Shown one piece after another: positions 24,615 to 37,680 of a stretch of DNA of 64,000 nucleotides. The DNA lies in NCBI GenBank assembly GCA_021464245.1, contig JADCRB010000068.1, forward strand, positions 2,786,797 through 2,850,796. Direction: 5' to 3'. Position numbers and translations under genes: made by a program. Source of the DNA: Carallia brachiata. Lineage: Eukaryota > Streptophyta > Magnoliopsida > Malpighiales > Rhizophoraceae. The notes beneath the pieces were generated by a model, which was not told where the DNA came from, ran no database searches, and was given only the letters and a program-made list of their open reading frames with translations. Numbering within the stretch: the stretch's first letter is position 1; each line of letters begins with the position of its first letter.

Positions 24615-24981
24615 AAAAAAAAAATGTATTCATGCTTAAGGCAGTTGGAAGAAGCAGATTTGCATCTCCATGTTGTGAGCTTCATAAACGAGATGTGAAA
24701 AAGTATTAAGCTTGTAAAGAAGTTTTCCGAAAAATTCATGCAGATGCAGAACTCTGTTGTTTGATGACGAGCACGTCACTTACTATATTGATCCCATTTT
24801 CCTTCACCAACTCTTGGCGGCCACTAAAGCCATTCTGTACTTGGTTGATTTATGGGCCCCCAGAGTCGAATGTGCTTGCATGGGTGGCTCCTTTGTTTTT
24901 GTGGACTTTTAGTGCTGCACTTTAGTGATAAAAATGCTGTTTTACGATTATATATTACTGTAAAGCTTTAGAACGAACAAC

Positions 24982-25462
24982 AGCCGCTATCCTGTGCCGT
25001 GGCCTCGGCTAATGTGCACCGAGAGAGTGTCCGGTTTGTACTCCGCTCCGGGAAGCTTTGTCGGCCGATTTCGTGGCCGTTTTGTGTTTTGTTCCTCTTA
25101 TTTGATTGTGGTCGTTTATGTGGTGGTGGTTTCGTCGTTGTTTCTCTTTGCATCTCAAAGTTTTTAGTCCGATCCTTCTGCTGGTTGGGTCTTCCGGTGG
25201 CAGTGCTCTCTCCCCCGCTTTCCCCGCTTACTTCGGCCGGCGATGGGCGGTGGAGGTGGTTGCTCTCTTGGGTGTTTGGGCTGCTTGTTGTATGTTTGGG
25301 CCTCTAGTATATAGTACTTAGTTTTGGGTCCTTCTGTACTGTTTATATTTAATTAATGAAATAGTATATAGTGTTAATTTTGGGTCCTTTCCGTGTATTA
25401 TTTATGTTTAATTAATGAAATGTTATTCCCTTTATTATCCCCCCCAAAAAAAAAAAAAAAAA
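24982..25462 (+). mobile_element. Poly(A)-tailed retroposon, probably 5'-truncated LINE
   Basis: GC-richer DNA ends in a poly(A) of 17 (25446-25462) after cccccc. The direct repeat gaacaac flanks it (24975-24981 and 25463-25469). The 3' part holds two imperfect copies of a roughly 64-bp unit containing ttttgggtcctt and tttaattaatgaaat, as found in some LINE 3' UTRs. Frames in it encode no reverse transcriptase, so only a 3' fragment is present. The 7-bp TSD is short. Confidence 0.65.
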
Positions 25463-25469
25463 GAACAAC

Positions 25470-26201
25470 GATAGAAACCTCAAAAAACTCGTTCTCTGAA
25501 TTCATCCACTTGGTTTCAGTACGAAAATTCTCTCTTTCTTGCTGATGCAAGTGCATGGAAAAAACAAAAAATCATCACTGCTGAAAATTCTGCCCATAGT
25601 TTTTTTGATGCTACAATTTTTTCTTGGTGGGGCTGCTTGGAGGAGCACCGGAAGAACCATACCAGTTCTTCGCACTAAAACTTCAATTCTCAATTTGCAA
25701 GCTTTTTTTTTCATTATTTCATTCCCGTCTCCCAAAAAAAATAAATAAATAAAAACCTTACTTCATTATAATTGAATTTGAGAGCACCACAAACTTGTAG
25801 CCCGAATGACAGTAATAATATACTAATAAAATAGAGATTAAGAGTTGAATCATTGATCTTCTCAATTGTCTCATTTTTTTAAATTAATTGATCTAAGTTT
25901 AAGATATGAAAAAAAAAAAAGGAGAGGTTTTAGCAAGGGCATTCGTAAACTGTTGCAAGAGGATAAAAAATGTGACAGGATAATAAATCATGTGAAGTAC
26001 ACACCTATATTGATTGGGAATTTCCTTGAGAACTGTCTTGCTACATTCGTTTGGCATACTACACATAAAAAAGTGGCGTGGCATTGGTCCATGAGCACCA
26101 ACTTTCAACACAATGTCAGTAGACCAGAATGACCTTGGATAAATTTCGTGAAGCTCAACAGCCGAAAAAATATTGCTAATCACTCAGCCCCATCACATAA
26201 A
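25470..26201. other. Intergenic DNA and 3' flank of the PP2C gene
   Basis: Short A/T-rich frames only. No domain, RNA gene or bounded repeat is seen. The last 100-200 bp before 26202 are presumably PP2C 3' UTR. Confidence 0.5.
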
Positions 26202-29200
26202 TTACGCGTTTGGTCTTTCCTGAGAAAATCTGGGAAGCTGAACGAGTGAGTTAACTCGCGTAACGCCTTCCAAGCCCGACCAGCTCTGATCTTCAGCAGC
26301 CACCATTTCCCCATTTCCATCAACTGCAACTGCTAGTCTTCCATAAGAATCGCTTTCCTCTGATGGTCTCACTGTAAAGTTTCTTTGCAAACATGGTTCA
26401 GACTTCTGGCCATCATCCGATTCAATTGCATTACCAGAATGGTTGCTCTGAAGAGTTGCTGAAGAAAAGCCTTGTTCTTCGTTATCAGATTCTGAATCCA
26501 TTTTCCCATCTAAAAATAAGCAGACCACTGCACAATCATCCATCTTTGAAGTTGGGTATTTGAGCTTCCATTCACGAGCTGCAGAGTCAACCAGAATTCT
26601 AGCAGCTGATGACCGTGTTGGAGCTGAGGATATAATCTCAACCACCTCGTCATTGCTCAAGACATCCCAAACCTGCAGAAGGAAAAGAAATGATTTTTAA
26701 CAAACAAACAAAGCAATTTAGAATTTAATACAAGCTTGTAAAGAATATTTTATACCGATATGCCCTTTAAAAAAAGGACCATCCTGAAGATAACAGGCAT
26801 AGCAAACCTATGGTTGTGATTCACAAACCCTCCATTTAGCACTGCATTTAATTCTCCCTAAGAACATTATTCGCTCAAGCACTTCTATTGCTTACTTTAT
26901 TCAGAGATTCAACCCACAGTTTGAGCCATCCTTTGTCCCCCAAACCAATGGGTTGATAGAATTAAATTTGACCAGATTGACCTTTTCTTGGAAGAGCATC
27001 AATACATGTGCCGAATTTTGGCGTTCCGATTAATATCCCAAATAAAACTAAGACTGATAATTTTGAAATAAGACTGATAGTTTTTGCAATGAAAAAATAA
27101 CAGCTTTTAATTTCTATTTCAAAAATTATCAATCTTGTCTAAAAACTATTAGTCTTAGTTTCGTTTAAAACACTAATCAGGACACCAAAATTCAGCACAA
27201 AACATTTCTCTTATTGGAAACCATAATTCTGAGGAACTTGTCAGGAACCTGATTTTGTATTCCACATTCACCAAGATAGTCCAAGAAAATGAAGTGCTTC
27301 AATACAAGAAAGGGTGGCTTCATTTTGACCACCAACCCTTGCTATGACCTACCCCACCATTTAGTAAGCTCTCCATAAGAGCTTCACATAGGATTCAAGC
27401 ACCAAAATTTATAAGCAGTAACAATGCAAAACGAACGACATTGAGACCATCATCAAATTTGTGCCTGCATGTGCATGATAAGCTCTTTACTGATACTCGT
27501 CGCTGCTATTACTATTTATCAATGATTTGAAGATCACATCAATACACCAAGCCTTGTAATGTCCACTGTGGCTTCACTTAAACTCTGGCTGTTTAGTCTA
27601 TATAGGCCAGTAATCAAGTACTCTGTTTTTTTAATGTTCCCAAAATTCAATGACTAAGCAGTACTGAACAAACAATATTGACACCGATTTTTTTCAGCTG
27701 CACAGCTAAGCGAGCATGTTGAACATGTATGAAGTTAGCATGAAACATTTTAGCCGAACAAGGAAATATAAAGCATTGTTTATGATGATAATTACATTAT
27801 CTGGGACAATTTAGGCATGCTTTTTATAGAATTACAATGAAGGCACAGACTACATCCAACATATCATCCTGGCTATCATTTTAAGATGCAAAATCTCTGA
27901 AGAAAGTGTGAACAGGAAAAAAGTGTCACTTAATTGTGCAGCTCAAGCCCGGCAGAATGCCAACTGTGCCTACACAAATCTCCATATGATTCGAAGGAAA
28001 TTAACACCTGGATATACTACCATGGCTATCTAGAGTTCACGTTGTCAAAGCACAAGCCAACCACAGAGGTGAATTCACTATATCAAGCTTCACTGTTTAT
28101 GCACCCAAGGAAAGTATACTTAGTGATGCTTTAGTAGTAAACTTTGATGCTAAATAGTGTTCCTGGCCGTCGCAGCATCCAGCATTGGATGGTAATATGG
28201 TCACTTAACAGTTTATAACAAGGCATTTTAAGATAGTAGTTAAACATACTTTAATTTTGTTTGGCAAGATATGGAGCTGCCTCACAGATGTCGGATTAAG
28301 AGCATATAATCATGAATTCACAAAACCGAAGATGAAAAAGATTGATCTCTCGAGCAAATAATATGTAAAAGAAACAAGAAATGAGATCATACCCCATCTG
28401 AGGCAAGAACAATAAACTGATCTCTGTCCGTTAGTAATCGATGAGAAAATTCAGGTATGGATATTACTCCATATTCCTTTAAACAGAAGTCCCCAAATGC
28501 TCGTGCCATCGCTAGGCCAGGGGCATCATCAAATGGCAACCAAACTCTTTGCACTTCAGGCTCATCTTGCAATGCAAAAACCCTTCCTTTGCACTGCTTG
28601 ATCCTCTCCGCTTCCCCTGTAACAATAAGGCTTCACATCAACTGTTGGGTTCACACACAAAGTGGACCACCCAAAGAACTGACTAATAAAAAATAACATA
28701 TGACCTACTTGGCAAATCAGGCTTCAGATCAACAGTCAATTGGATTGCCACCATGGAGTCATCGATATCCTTTGATCCCATGATTGCACGAGAATCCCCA
28801 ATATATCCCATGAAAAGATTCAAGCCCTTCAAAATCACAGATAGCACACACTATAAGACTTGAGCTAACTGAACTGACTGTGAAAGTATTCAAGAAAGTA
28901 CCTGTTTTACTATCGTTACAGCAGTGCTACCACTACAGAAGCAATCCAAATTAGGATGGGATCTAAGCTCTTTGTCCATCGACTTGTATGCCTTCAGGAA
29001 TGCCTCTCTCCACAAAAGACTCAATTTGTCCTCAGCCAAGCCATCCTTCTCTCTGTATTTGCAATCTGGTTTCTTCGATGTCCCTTTGAAACAGCCTTGG
29101 GAGGACCCATTTTCCCTCGACTGAGAGGAACGCAAGAATGACAGTAACTTAACAGGAAGGGCATCCCTGACCTTCAGAGCAACAAGATGGCCTTGTGGAC

Positions 29201-29595
29201 CATGACCATCAAATACACCACAAAAAGTGACGTCTTCTGACAATAAGTCCTGCAGATATTCGTCATTTCATCAAGCAATCAACATCCAAACAGTATTAGA
29301 TAAATCAATCCCAATAAAAAGGAACCAAACTTACTTCCCAAACAATCATTGCATCCTGATTTATACCCTTGCGACCCTGCTGCGTGAATATGCATGAACT
29401 TCGGCTCTTTCCATTGGCAACAATCCTGTTGGGAACGGAGGACAAGCGCTGCAGTGCAACTACATGGTCAGAGTATGTTCTTTGAGTTCTTTTTGAACCA
29501 AAGAATCCAATCTCCAGGCAAGAGGGAGGAACTGGCTCCCGATTGCTTCTGCTACTGCAAGTACTCCGATTACTAGTCGAAACACAGGCTCCCAT
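26202..29595 (-). CDS. Clade-E protein phosphatase 2C, PP2C52-like
   Basis: A metal-dependent Ser/Thr phosphatase. Five exons on the minus strand, 29595-29335, 29249-28902, 28826-28709, 28616-28393 and 26672-26202, have GT-AG borders and agreeing phases, giving 473 residues. MGACVS at the start predicts N-myristoylation of Gly2 with acylation of Cys4, so membrane attachment is likely. Catalytic motifs are intact: NQDAMIVWE (80-87), VFDGHG (99-104, metal-binding Asp), GYIGDSRA, GLAMARAFGD (276-285), LASDGVWDVL (about 313-322) and DDCAVV (362-367). The C-terminal tail (DGKMDSESDNEEQGFSS; GLEGVTRVNSLVQLPRF) matches Arabidopsis At4g03415 (PP2C52, reported to bind the G-protein beta subunit) and At1g03590. 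The leader appears split by a 1.4-kb intron, with a first exon near 31.1 kb. The last intron (26673-28392) contains a MITE. G-protein coupling is inferred by homology. Confidence 0.95.
27007..27199. mobile_element. 193-bp MITE in the last PP2C intron
   Basis: The termini are inverted: tgtgccgaattttggcgt at the left and, read in reverse, tgtgctgaattttggtgt at the right, 16 of 18 matching. Interior arms such as aagactgataattttgaaat mirror right-arm sequence. It shares core and right end with the copy at 3262-3443. No clear TSD was found. Confidence 0.7.
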
Positions 29596-31153
29596 TTGCT
29601 CAACCCCAGAACTAAAACGACATCTACTCTCTAATTAATCGGCAAGTTTCATACTTTTGCCAGAACAGATCTCACCTCAATTTTCACAATCTGCTAGAAA
29701 GTCAACCATTAAGGTGATGTCCAGAACACCAAAGATTCTTGCGTCATGAAACCACAAATACTTCACGTTTCAAGACAGAAAACTGGGGTCTTTTAATGCT
29801 AGTCAAATACCAACAATTGGCCATTCCGTGACCGGACAACGAAACCAGCTGACATAAACAAGAACAACATTAGTTAATTCAATTATTAATTCTATAACTT
29901 GCTAGAACCAAGACAAGAAACCCACTGGAGGAAACTCTCAACAAATCAGACCAGCAAAAATTATATAAAATCTGTCATGTGACCTTGGAATAGAATATAG
30001 TTGAAGGGTTGTCTTAATACTCTTGTCCTTTACGAGGATCGGCATTGCACAGAGAGAGAAGTTCCATAGCTAAAGAAGAAAAAAAAAAAAAAAGAAAGGA
30101 AAAATCTGAAGCATAAATACAAAGACCACCCAGAAAACAAGAAATCAGTCCCCTTTTTGATAACAAATTACGTTTTTGATGACTTAATATTCGCTACTCA
30201 TTGAGTACAGCAAGTAAAAAAAAAAAAAACACACACAAAACTAAAAGGACTATGATGGGTAGTTCCTAAATTCTTACGCACTGTTTCAAATCACGCCAAG
30301 TAAAAGCTTTCTTCTCTCTTGTTTGAATGCCCAGAAAAGCCGGAAAGTGGAAGAAATTAAACAAGCTAACCGCGGAGTCTAGTGAATTCCATGTAGGAAA
30401 ATAAACCCACAAGGCAAGAAGTGCACTTTTTGACAGGCGGGAGAGAGAGAGAATTTTAACAGTTTGAATACCCACTATAGCTAAAATCGAGAAGAGATAA
30501 TAACGCAGAACAGAAAAGCAGAAAAAGGACGAAAAAAAGGTTAATTTTGTCAAAACAGAATCAAAGATGACGTTAAAGAGAGAAAAGGAAAAAGAACAGT
30601 AGGAAAGAGATCAAGCAACTTTTTACGTTATTATCATTAATTACAAGTTTACAAAACAACAACGAAGAAGTAAAGAAACTAATAACTGAAAAAAAAAAAA
30701 CAGAAAAAGCTAAAGATATAAAGAAGATCACTTTCCATTCAAAAAACAACCAAAATACTAAAAACAGGTGAATTTAGTGGGTAGCAAAAGCAAGTCTGTG
30801 CTTATTTTTTTTTCCTTCTTTCTTCAATTTTCTTGGGAAACAAACGGAGTAATAATGAGAAATTCAATAGACCCAGAAGCAAAAATCAACTGTAAAGAGA
30901 CATATCTTGGAAAGAAACAGACAACGATCTTAAAAGAAAAGACCAAGAATAATAGAGTTAAAGAACGACATTTGCGGCATTCAAGACTCGGGGGGAAAAA
31001 AAAAGACTCGTTTTTGGAAAGCTGTAGTCTGAACCCAAGAAACCAAAGGCTACCTTTTTAGCAGCGATTTGAAACTCTAGGACCAGAACCACAGCAAAAC
31101 CGAGACCCAGAAGAGAGAGAGAGAGAGAGAGCTTCAATTATATGTTATTTATA
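29596..31153 (-). promoter_or_regulatory. PP2C promoter, leader exon and leader intron
   Basis: The minus strand shows TATAAATA at 31153-31146, followed within 40 bp by a (CT)n tract (31112-31130) where transcription probably starts. A donor-like site (aaaaag/gtagcc) follows at 31054/31053. An acceptor-like site (gttttag) at 29612 would leave a 16-nt leader exon ending at the ATG. The 1.44-kb intron between contains only A-rich DNA. A leader intron fits the distance between TATA box and start codon but is not proven. Confidence 0.5.
31112..31130. repeat. (GA)n microsatellite in the PP2C leader
   Basis: A perfect GA run, CT on the transcribed strand, at the presumed transcription start. CT-rich leaders are common in plant genes and can bind GAGA-type BBR/BPC proteins. 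Confidence 0.85.
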
Positions 31154-32244
31154 AGATCAAGCGAGGGAGGTGATGTGCGCATTCATTGTCAAGCTCAGAG
31201 AGCGCGAGAGCGATGGCGAGTCGTGTGCTACACGCGCTCTCTTGCGGCGCAACTTGGCACCGGGGGTTTGATTTACTGGATTTTATTACTTGATTTACTA
31301 GATTTTCCTATCATCCTTTTTTAATATTTTGGTTGAATTTAATAAGCGATAATTACATAATATTCCCGTATGATCTTTTTTTAAATCGTTGGATTTTGTG
31401 ATTATTTTTAATTTAAAGAAAAACTTTCGTAATTTTTTTTCAAAAAAAAATCGAAAATTTTGCATTAATTACTTTTTAATTAATTTTTTTTTAGTGAATG
31501 CATTAATTACTTTTTAATTACTCATAGATGATTGAAATAAATGAGTCTAAAATTAGAATCTAAGATATTTAAAAGGAAGAAATGTCAGTTTAGCGACAAA
31601 TTTGAGGTTCTTACGTCGGCCGCCTAACAATAACTTAAAAGAAAGATTTAGTTTTGCCCACTTGTCCACTTGTTTGCTTACCCTTATCCACCAAAAATGG
31701 TCCGTCAAGCAAATTACTGCAGCTTTAATTGCAATTATTTTAAATATGTCAAATTTAAAGTAATTATTTATGCAAATTTTTAGCCTTTTCTTTGTAAATT
31801 AAGGAAATGTGGTGGCATGCTAAACTTGGTAGTTCTAAATGAACAAATAATTAATATGTTTGGACGTAAACAATATTATAATAATATAAAAGTGAGTTAA
31901 TAAAGAGTATGTATTATTTTATCAATTGTATTCAGTTATATTTTTATATATATCTTGATCCCTGCTTAATAAAAAAAAAAAACTAGAGACTCATCAAAGC
32001 TCCTTTCCAGCCACACTTATGAGTTATGACTTTTTTTTTTCTTTTGAGCTGTTTGGCAGTTAGGATAATTAAGAAGGCTGTTATCAAATAAAAAAAAAAA
32101 AGTTGATTAAGAAAGCATAATCCATATGAACAGAAAAGTTTGACTCTTGTAACGTCGACAGTAATCCCTTTTTTTTATTTTTTTTGCTTTTTCGTGATAT
32201 TCTTTTTTTTGTTTTTTTTATTGTGTATCGATTTTCTTTTATCA
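31154..32244. other. Spacer upstream of PP2C
   Basis: A short GC-rich stretch (31160-31265, containing gcgcgagagcg and cacgcgctctc) adjoins the PP2C TATA box and is probably proximal promoter. Beyond it the DNA is AT-rich with no recognisable gene. Confidence 0.5.
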
Positions 32245-32263
32245 ATACACATTACACATTACA

Positions 32264-32460
32264 AATGAGTGTTGGTAGGAGTGGCGCAGATTCCTTTTCC
32301 TTTAAGTAAGGTTTCGGGTTCGAGTCTTATGGATGGAAAGAACGCTGGCTGGGAGGGGTGAATCCTAGGTCGCTGAGCTGATCAGGACCCCACACCAAAT
32401 TAATTGAAATTTGACCTAATTAGACCTTCTAAATACCGGAGAGTCAATAATAAGAAAAAA
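32264..32460 (+). mobile_element. tRNA-derived SINE with 19-bp TSD
   Basis: The A box region is tggtaggagtggcgcag and the B box is ggttcgagtc at 32317-32326. A SINE body (gctgggaggggtgaatccta; ccccacaccaaattaatt) ends in an A-rich tail. The flanks atacacattacacattaca (32245-32263) and atacacatcacacattata (32461-32479) are a 19-bp TSD with two differences. This is one of the youngest-looking retroposons in the window. Confidence 0.9.
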
Positions 32461-34821
32461 ATACACATCACACATTATATGTGGTTGATTTTCACGCTGC
32501 CCCTTACAAGGATGCAATTAAATCTTCATTAATGCGTCATTAATTACAATAGTGGCATTCAATGCGTGGTTCCTCATAGAAAATAAGTGGTGCCGTATGA
32601 ATAATTCTATTAAGAACGAGGATGGGTGGATGAATTCAAGGAAACTGAAATAATAATGTGATTTTATCTTGGGGCAGTTAACAGTCTCTTTTTTTTTTTT
32701 TTTTTTTTTTGTATAAATTCAATTATTAAATGATACGTATTATTTTGTTGTTATGTTGAAATCATTCTTTTAAAGTTATAAATTTTTTTCTTTTTTTAAG
32801 ACATAAAAGCAATCTCTCCTAAACATCTCACTTAATATCAACTTTTTTATATAGCAATGAATCATGTATGTGCATTATAATATGAAGTATTTTTTCTAAG
32901 AAAAATGTGCATTTAAGAATTATACTTTAAAGAAAGATTGAACCTTCGCATTACTAAACTTGTCTTACACTAAAAATTGCATTATAAGCTGGTTTAAAGC
33001 ATTTTTCAGGATTCATTCGAATCCCAATTCGAGTTTTGTTTTATCTCTTGTTTGCACAGTAAAACTAGCAGTATCTAGCTTGAATCGAACAAGCTAAATA
33101 TTAGGTGCACTTATAAAGTCAATAAAGAAATGAACTCTTCATATGTCAGAGACAGCATGCTGGTTAAAAATTTATATTATTTGAGTTCTTATCAGGTGGG
33201 GGAAGTTTGAAATTTATAAAAAGAGAACATATATAAAATAACACGAGAACAGTATAATAATTTATTTATAATTAAATTTATTTATTTTTAAAATTAAATA
33301 AAATGTAATTAGTTCCCATCTTTACTTACTACAACATTCTCTTTAATCTATGGCCTAGTTTTTCTATAAGGATTGAGTCAGCAACTTCTTCAGTATAATT
33401 TAAAGGAAAAAAGTATATATATCCTTAATTGAGTTCACGAACACGTCCAAGTGCTATTCACGCTTAGGTGGAGAGCGTGAACTAAGCATTACTCGAAAAT
33501 TTAATTTCTATGGGTAAAAGTAAAAAATAAAAAATAAAAAAAGAGAAAAAAGCAGGGCAAACCTGACACGCAAATTGGAGTTCACGTACCGTAACGAAGG
33601 CACTCATAAGCAAAATCTTATTAAATGTAACTCCACCCCATCACGCCAGTGCAGAGCTAACAATTAAACTATTAAAGGTTTTTGGCAGAGCAAAGGCAGA
33701 GCCTCTCATGTCTCAAGTCTCTCGCTCTCCTGCTTGCCTGAGGTTGTCAACTCTTTATTCGGGAAAAAATTTTAATCCATAATTATAGGTGCTCGATAGA
33801 TATATAATGATATGCAGTAATCTTGATTAAGTTAAAAAAAAAGATATGTAATGATCTATAATATTATATTATAAAAATATATTAAATTTTAAAAAATTAT
33901 TAAAAATTATTAAATTAATTATTTATTTTCTATATATCTTATTAAATGTGTTTGTATAATTTTATTTTTTCTTTTTTTCACTCAAAAAATTAATTTTTTA
34001 TTTTTTTACTTTTTTTTTTTGGGTTTATGGACGATTTTTTTAGGCAGAGTAGAATGGCCTTGGAGTGGGGAAAAAAGTTGATTGGCCTAAATGCCCAGCG
34101 GTGCTTTTCCTAAAGAGGGTTATTACGCATACACACTTAAGAGACAAATATATATATATATATATATATAATATTAATTTAATAGTATATATTAAATTTA
34201 TTTATTTTTAAAATTTAATTAACTTTTTAAAATTAAATAATTTAAATTATTATATATTTACCATATTCTCACTCATACACATTTATTTATCTTTTTACTT
34301 TCCTAAAAAAATATCATCAATTGGCTATCATGGTCAGATGTGTGTCCCCAAGGCGCACCAACATGCCAATATGGCACAATCATTTGTGCCCATGCACAAT
34401 GTGACATACTCCACGCCGCTTTGTAATCATACTTTCTTCTTCTTTTATGTCCTTTTTCTCATTTTATAGACCCTTTTTCTGGATCCTCATTTTTCCAGAT
34501 ATAATGCTTGCTCTTCTATTCTGGATCTTGTTAGTCATATATGCTTCTAAATTTGATCAATAGAGTCCGAAGGGATGTGACTGGAACCAGTAAGATGGCA
34601 ACAATCTCCTCTTAAATGTAAAACTGAATAACGATGCCATATTGAAATTGGGGTTTTGTAAAAATATTGTCAAAAGATAAGGAAAATAATCGTGTGGCTG
34701 CCCTTTGGTTTCGCAACATTTTCACGATCCTTATGTATGGCTGAAGTGTTGGGAGTTGTTGAATGGTACGCCAAAGGAACAAAAAGGAAACAAATATGGT
34801 AGTCGTCGAAGCCTAATTTGT

Positions 34822-34866
34822 AAGCTATGCCTATTGATAAAAAAAAACAAAGCTATGCCTATTGAT
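34822..34866. repeat. 17-bp direct repeat flanking a bare A-rich tract
   Basis: aagctatgcctattgat occurs at 34822-34838 and again at 34850-34866, separated only by an 11-nt A-rich spacer. The layout equals a retroposition TSD with the body missing. Confidence 0.7.
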
Positions 34867-36880
34867 TAATCGGGCTAAGAGCTCCAAAGAATTGGTGGTC
34901 CATCAATGCAAATTTTGCAGAAAGATTTAACACATAGTATTCTTGCTTAGTGGCAATTACTGGCCCCACATACATATAATTTAACTGCCTATTGCTACAA
35001 TGTCAATTAAAAAACAAAAAAAATCAATTAATTTTAAGAAAATAAAACATAAATATAAAAAGTAAACACAAAATAATGACATATGTCTATTATTTAAATT
35101 TTAACTATTAATTAAATAATAAATTCAGTATAATTAACAATTTATATTTAAAATAATAAATTTATTATTATTTTGTGTCTAATTTTTATATTTGTACGGT
35201 GATACTCTTAATTTTATAACAGAAGTTGGCACCGTGAAGCTGTCATTACGTTATAAGTTAGGTAGGATTTTCTAATTTAATGTAATAGACTGTAGCCATA
35301 GGTTTCTAACTGTTGGGATGTACTTTACTTGTGTTTATAATTGCTTATAACTCCGCCTGTGCCTTTCCATCCCAGAAAGAAACCCAATGAATAATTAGTT
35401 ATATAACTCGGTTGGTCAACCGTCAGCCTTAAGTTCATCACCCATCATCAATATTAAAGACAGCTATTTCGAAAATTGAATAAAAATTCAACAAAGTTTG
35501 GTTGGAACCCTACGTTGATTCAATTGATCAGTTGAAATTATGCTTTCCTTCATTTAGTTCGTTGTACTACAAAAAATGTCATTCTTGATTCTCCAACGGT
35601 TATTGGTTGGCGCTTAATTGCGCCCACTGGTATTTTTCTTGGTGCCTTTGTCACAAGTTGTCCATTTCTCCTACCACAAGCGTACAACTAATATTTGTTC
35701 GATTCAATGCATGATTTAGCCACCAACAACTGGCGAGATTCAAAGACCACAGATTAGACACAGAATGTTCGATGGATTTTGATTGCACACAGGAAAGTAG
35801 TTTAATTTAGAGCAGAATTACAGTGGAAAAAACAAAAAAGAGAATCATATTCACTAATAATCATAGTAGCTATATAATGACTGTTGGCTAAGCTGAAAAT
35901 ATGGTTTGTTGGTGTTGGGCGGTATCTTGTCTCATGTTTTATAGCTTCTGTAATTGAATAATTCCATTTTAAAAAACCCAAGCTTTTGACACTTGAGCAT
36001 ATTTTCAAACGAAGAGATAAAAATTACCGCTTTTGTGATTGAAGTGGTTAAAAGACTTGATCTCATGTGTAGTCATAAGTTCGAGTGACGCAGGTCTTAT
36101 TAAGTTTTAAATAGATTAATGATACTTACTAAACTTTTACTTCTTTATGAATTTAATACAGATAATAAGTTTATATGACCCACTATTACTTATCGATTTC
36201 ACAAACCAAAAAAAAAAAGAATTTGAAAAAGATGTATTGTTAAACAAAACCTTGGTATGCCATCAAAAAAAACATTTAAATTTTCCAAGATTGGCTCCTT
36301 TTTTTCCCCCAAAGAGCAAAGTTAGGACAATCAGTCACGACATCCACCAACTTTTTCCGTGTTTTTTGCCCTTTCTCTCAGAATTTTTTACTCAAAAGGC
36401 TGTGCAAATCGTAAGGAATTCACCTTTATTTATTTATTTATTTTTTGCACAATGTATCATGCTTGTGAGTTAATTCACCGCCATTTTTTTTTCAATTGCT
36501 ACAGAAATGTAATACCTTTGCAGCGAAGAGACGATATTCTAAAATATTGTAGGCCTTTTTCTTTTCAATCTCCCCTGGTTACTCCCAAATTAAAACTCAT
36601 CTTACCCTGATTTTTTGAATGGCAGCATAAAAATTAAGAGAAAGCAATTGAGAAAATGGATGACAAAACAGAACAACAAATGGAAGTTCAAAATTTGCAA
36701 AATTTTTAGTCGCTAATGATGTTTAAATGATAATTAATGGGGCTTCTCTGCAGGGTAAAAAAGTGATGCGGTTTCCATTCTGCTTTTGCTTTTGGGTCAA
36801 AAAGCATATAATGTTCATCATCATTTCTTACTGAACCCGTGAAAAACACCGCGATTGGGGGTGGGGGGTGGGGGCGGTGT

Positions 36881-36996
36881 TGAGTTTTTTTATTGAAGCA
36901 AGGGTCACTTCACGACACCATTTCTTAAGGGGTTGAGGGGTGATTGAGTTTTTTTATTGAAGCAAGGATCACTTCACGACACCATTATTTAAGGGG
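36881..36996. repeat. Two-copy 64-bp tandem repeat
   Basis: Copies at 36881-36932 and 36945-36996 share tgagtttttttattgaag and cacttcacgacaccatt, with only a few differences. They adjoin a G-rich run at about 36855-36877 (ggggtggggggtgggggc). Confidence 0.85.
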
Positions 36997-37582
36997 TGTA
37001 CATATTTTTAATTTTAAAATTTTAAATTTTTTTATATTTAAATTTTAATTTTTTAAATATTTTTTTTAAATTTTAAATTTTTTTATTTTCTATCAAATTA
37101 GTCTCTTTATTTACTAAAAGTGATCAATCTATTACAAAATAATTTTAACTTTATAAAAAATTATTTTTAAAAAATAAATATACGAATTAAATACCTTTTT
37201 TTATCAAAAATATGTATATTACTTATTTAATTTGTATATTTGTTGACTAAAAAAATATTTAATGTGCATATTTTGTTGATGAAAAATATTTAATTTATAT
37301 ATTTAACTTTTTTTAAATAATTTTTATTAAGTTAAACTTATTTATTAATAGATTGACCATTTTTTGTAACTTAAAGGACTGATGTAGTAAGAAATTAAAA
37401 GATTTAGAACTCAAATAAAATGTCAAAAATGTTTAATACTCAAATATAAAAAATCTAAAGGTTTAGGATAAAAAATATGCATATCCCATTCTTAAGCATA
37501 AGAAATTTTCGTGAAGTTTACCTGCACACTGTGAGTTTAAGTTTGAGGCATGAGATAGTTTTACTTATAAAAAGAATATATT

Positions 37583-37680
37583 TTTTTAAGCCTTAGAAGG
37601 AGAGTCAAAGCCCCACAAGAGAGGGAGGTAAGTGAGAGGGGTGGAGATTCGAACCTCTATCACTACAAAAAGCAACACGA
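37583..37680 (-). mobile_element. SINE-like repeat, minus orientation
   Basis: On the minus strand a B box (aggttcgaatctcc) is followed by cccctctcacttacctccct, then tgtggggctttgactctcc, and a short A tail (T run at 37583). The block order is that of tRNA-derived plant SINEs. The 5' end and TSD are unclear. Confidence 0.55.

Larger units (their letters stand above)
32480..37582. other. Gene-free AT-rich spacer
   Basis: No coding exon is supported. Structures seen are poly(T) at about 32690-32710, a (TA)n at 34149-34170, a bare poly(A) between 17-bp repeats (34822-34866), a possible SINE remnant near 36040-36110 (aagttcgagtgacg), and the tandem repeat at 36881-36996. The minus-strand frame at 35802-36008 has no known domain. 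Confidence 0.55.

Noticed and set aside
24999..25307. Plus-strand frame of 102 residues, Trp/Cys/Leu-rich
   Set aside because: Lies wholly inside a poly(A)-tailed retroposon and shows no domain.
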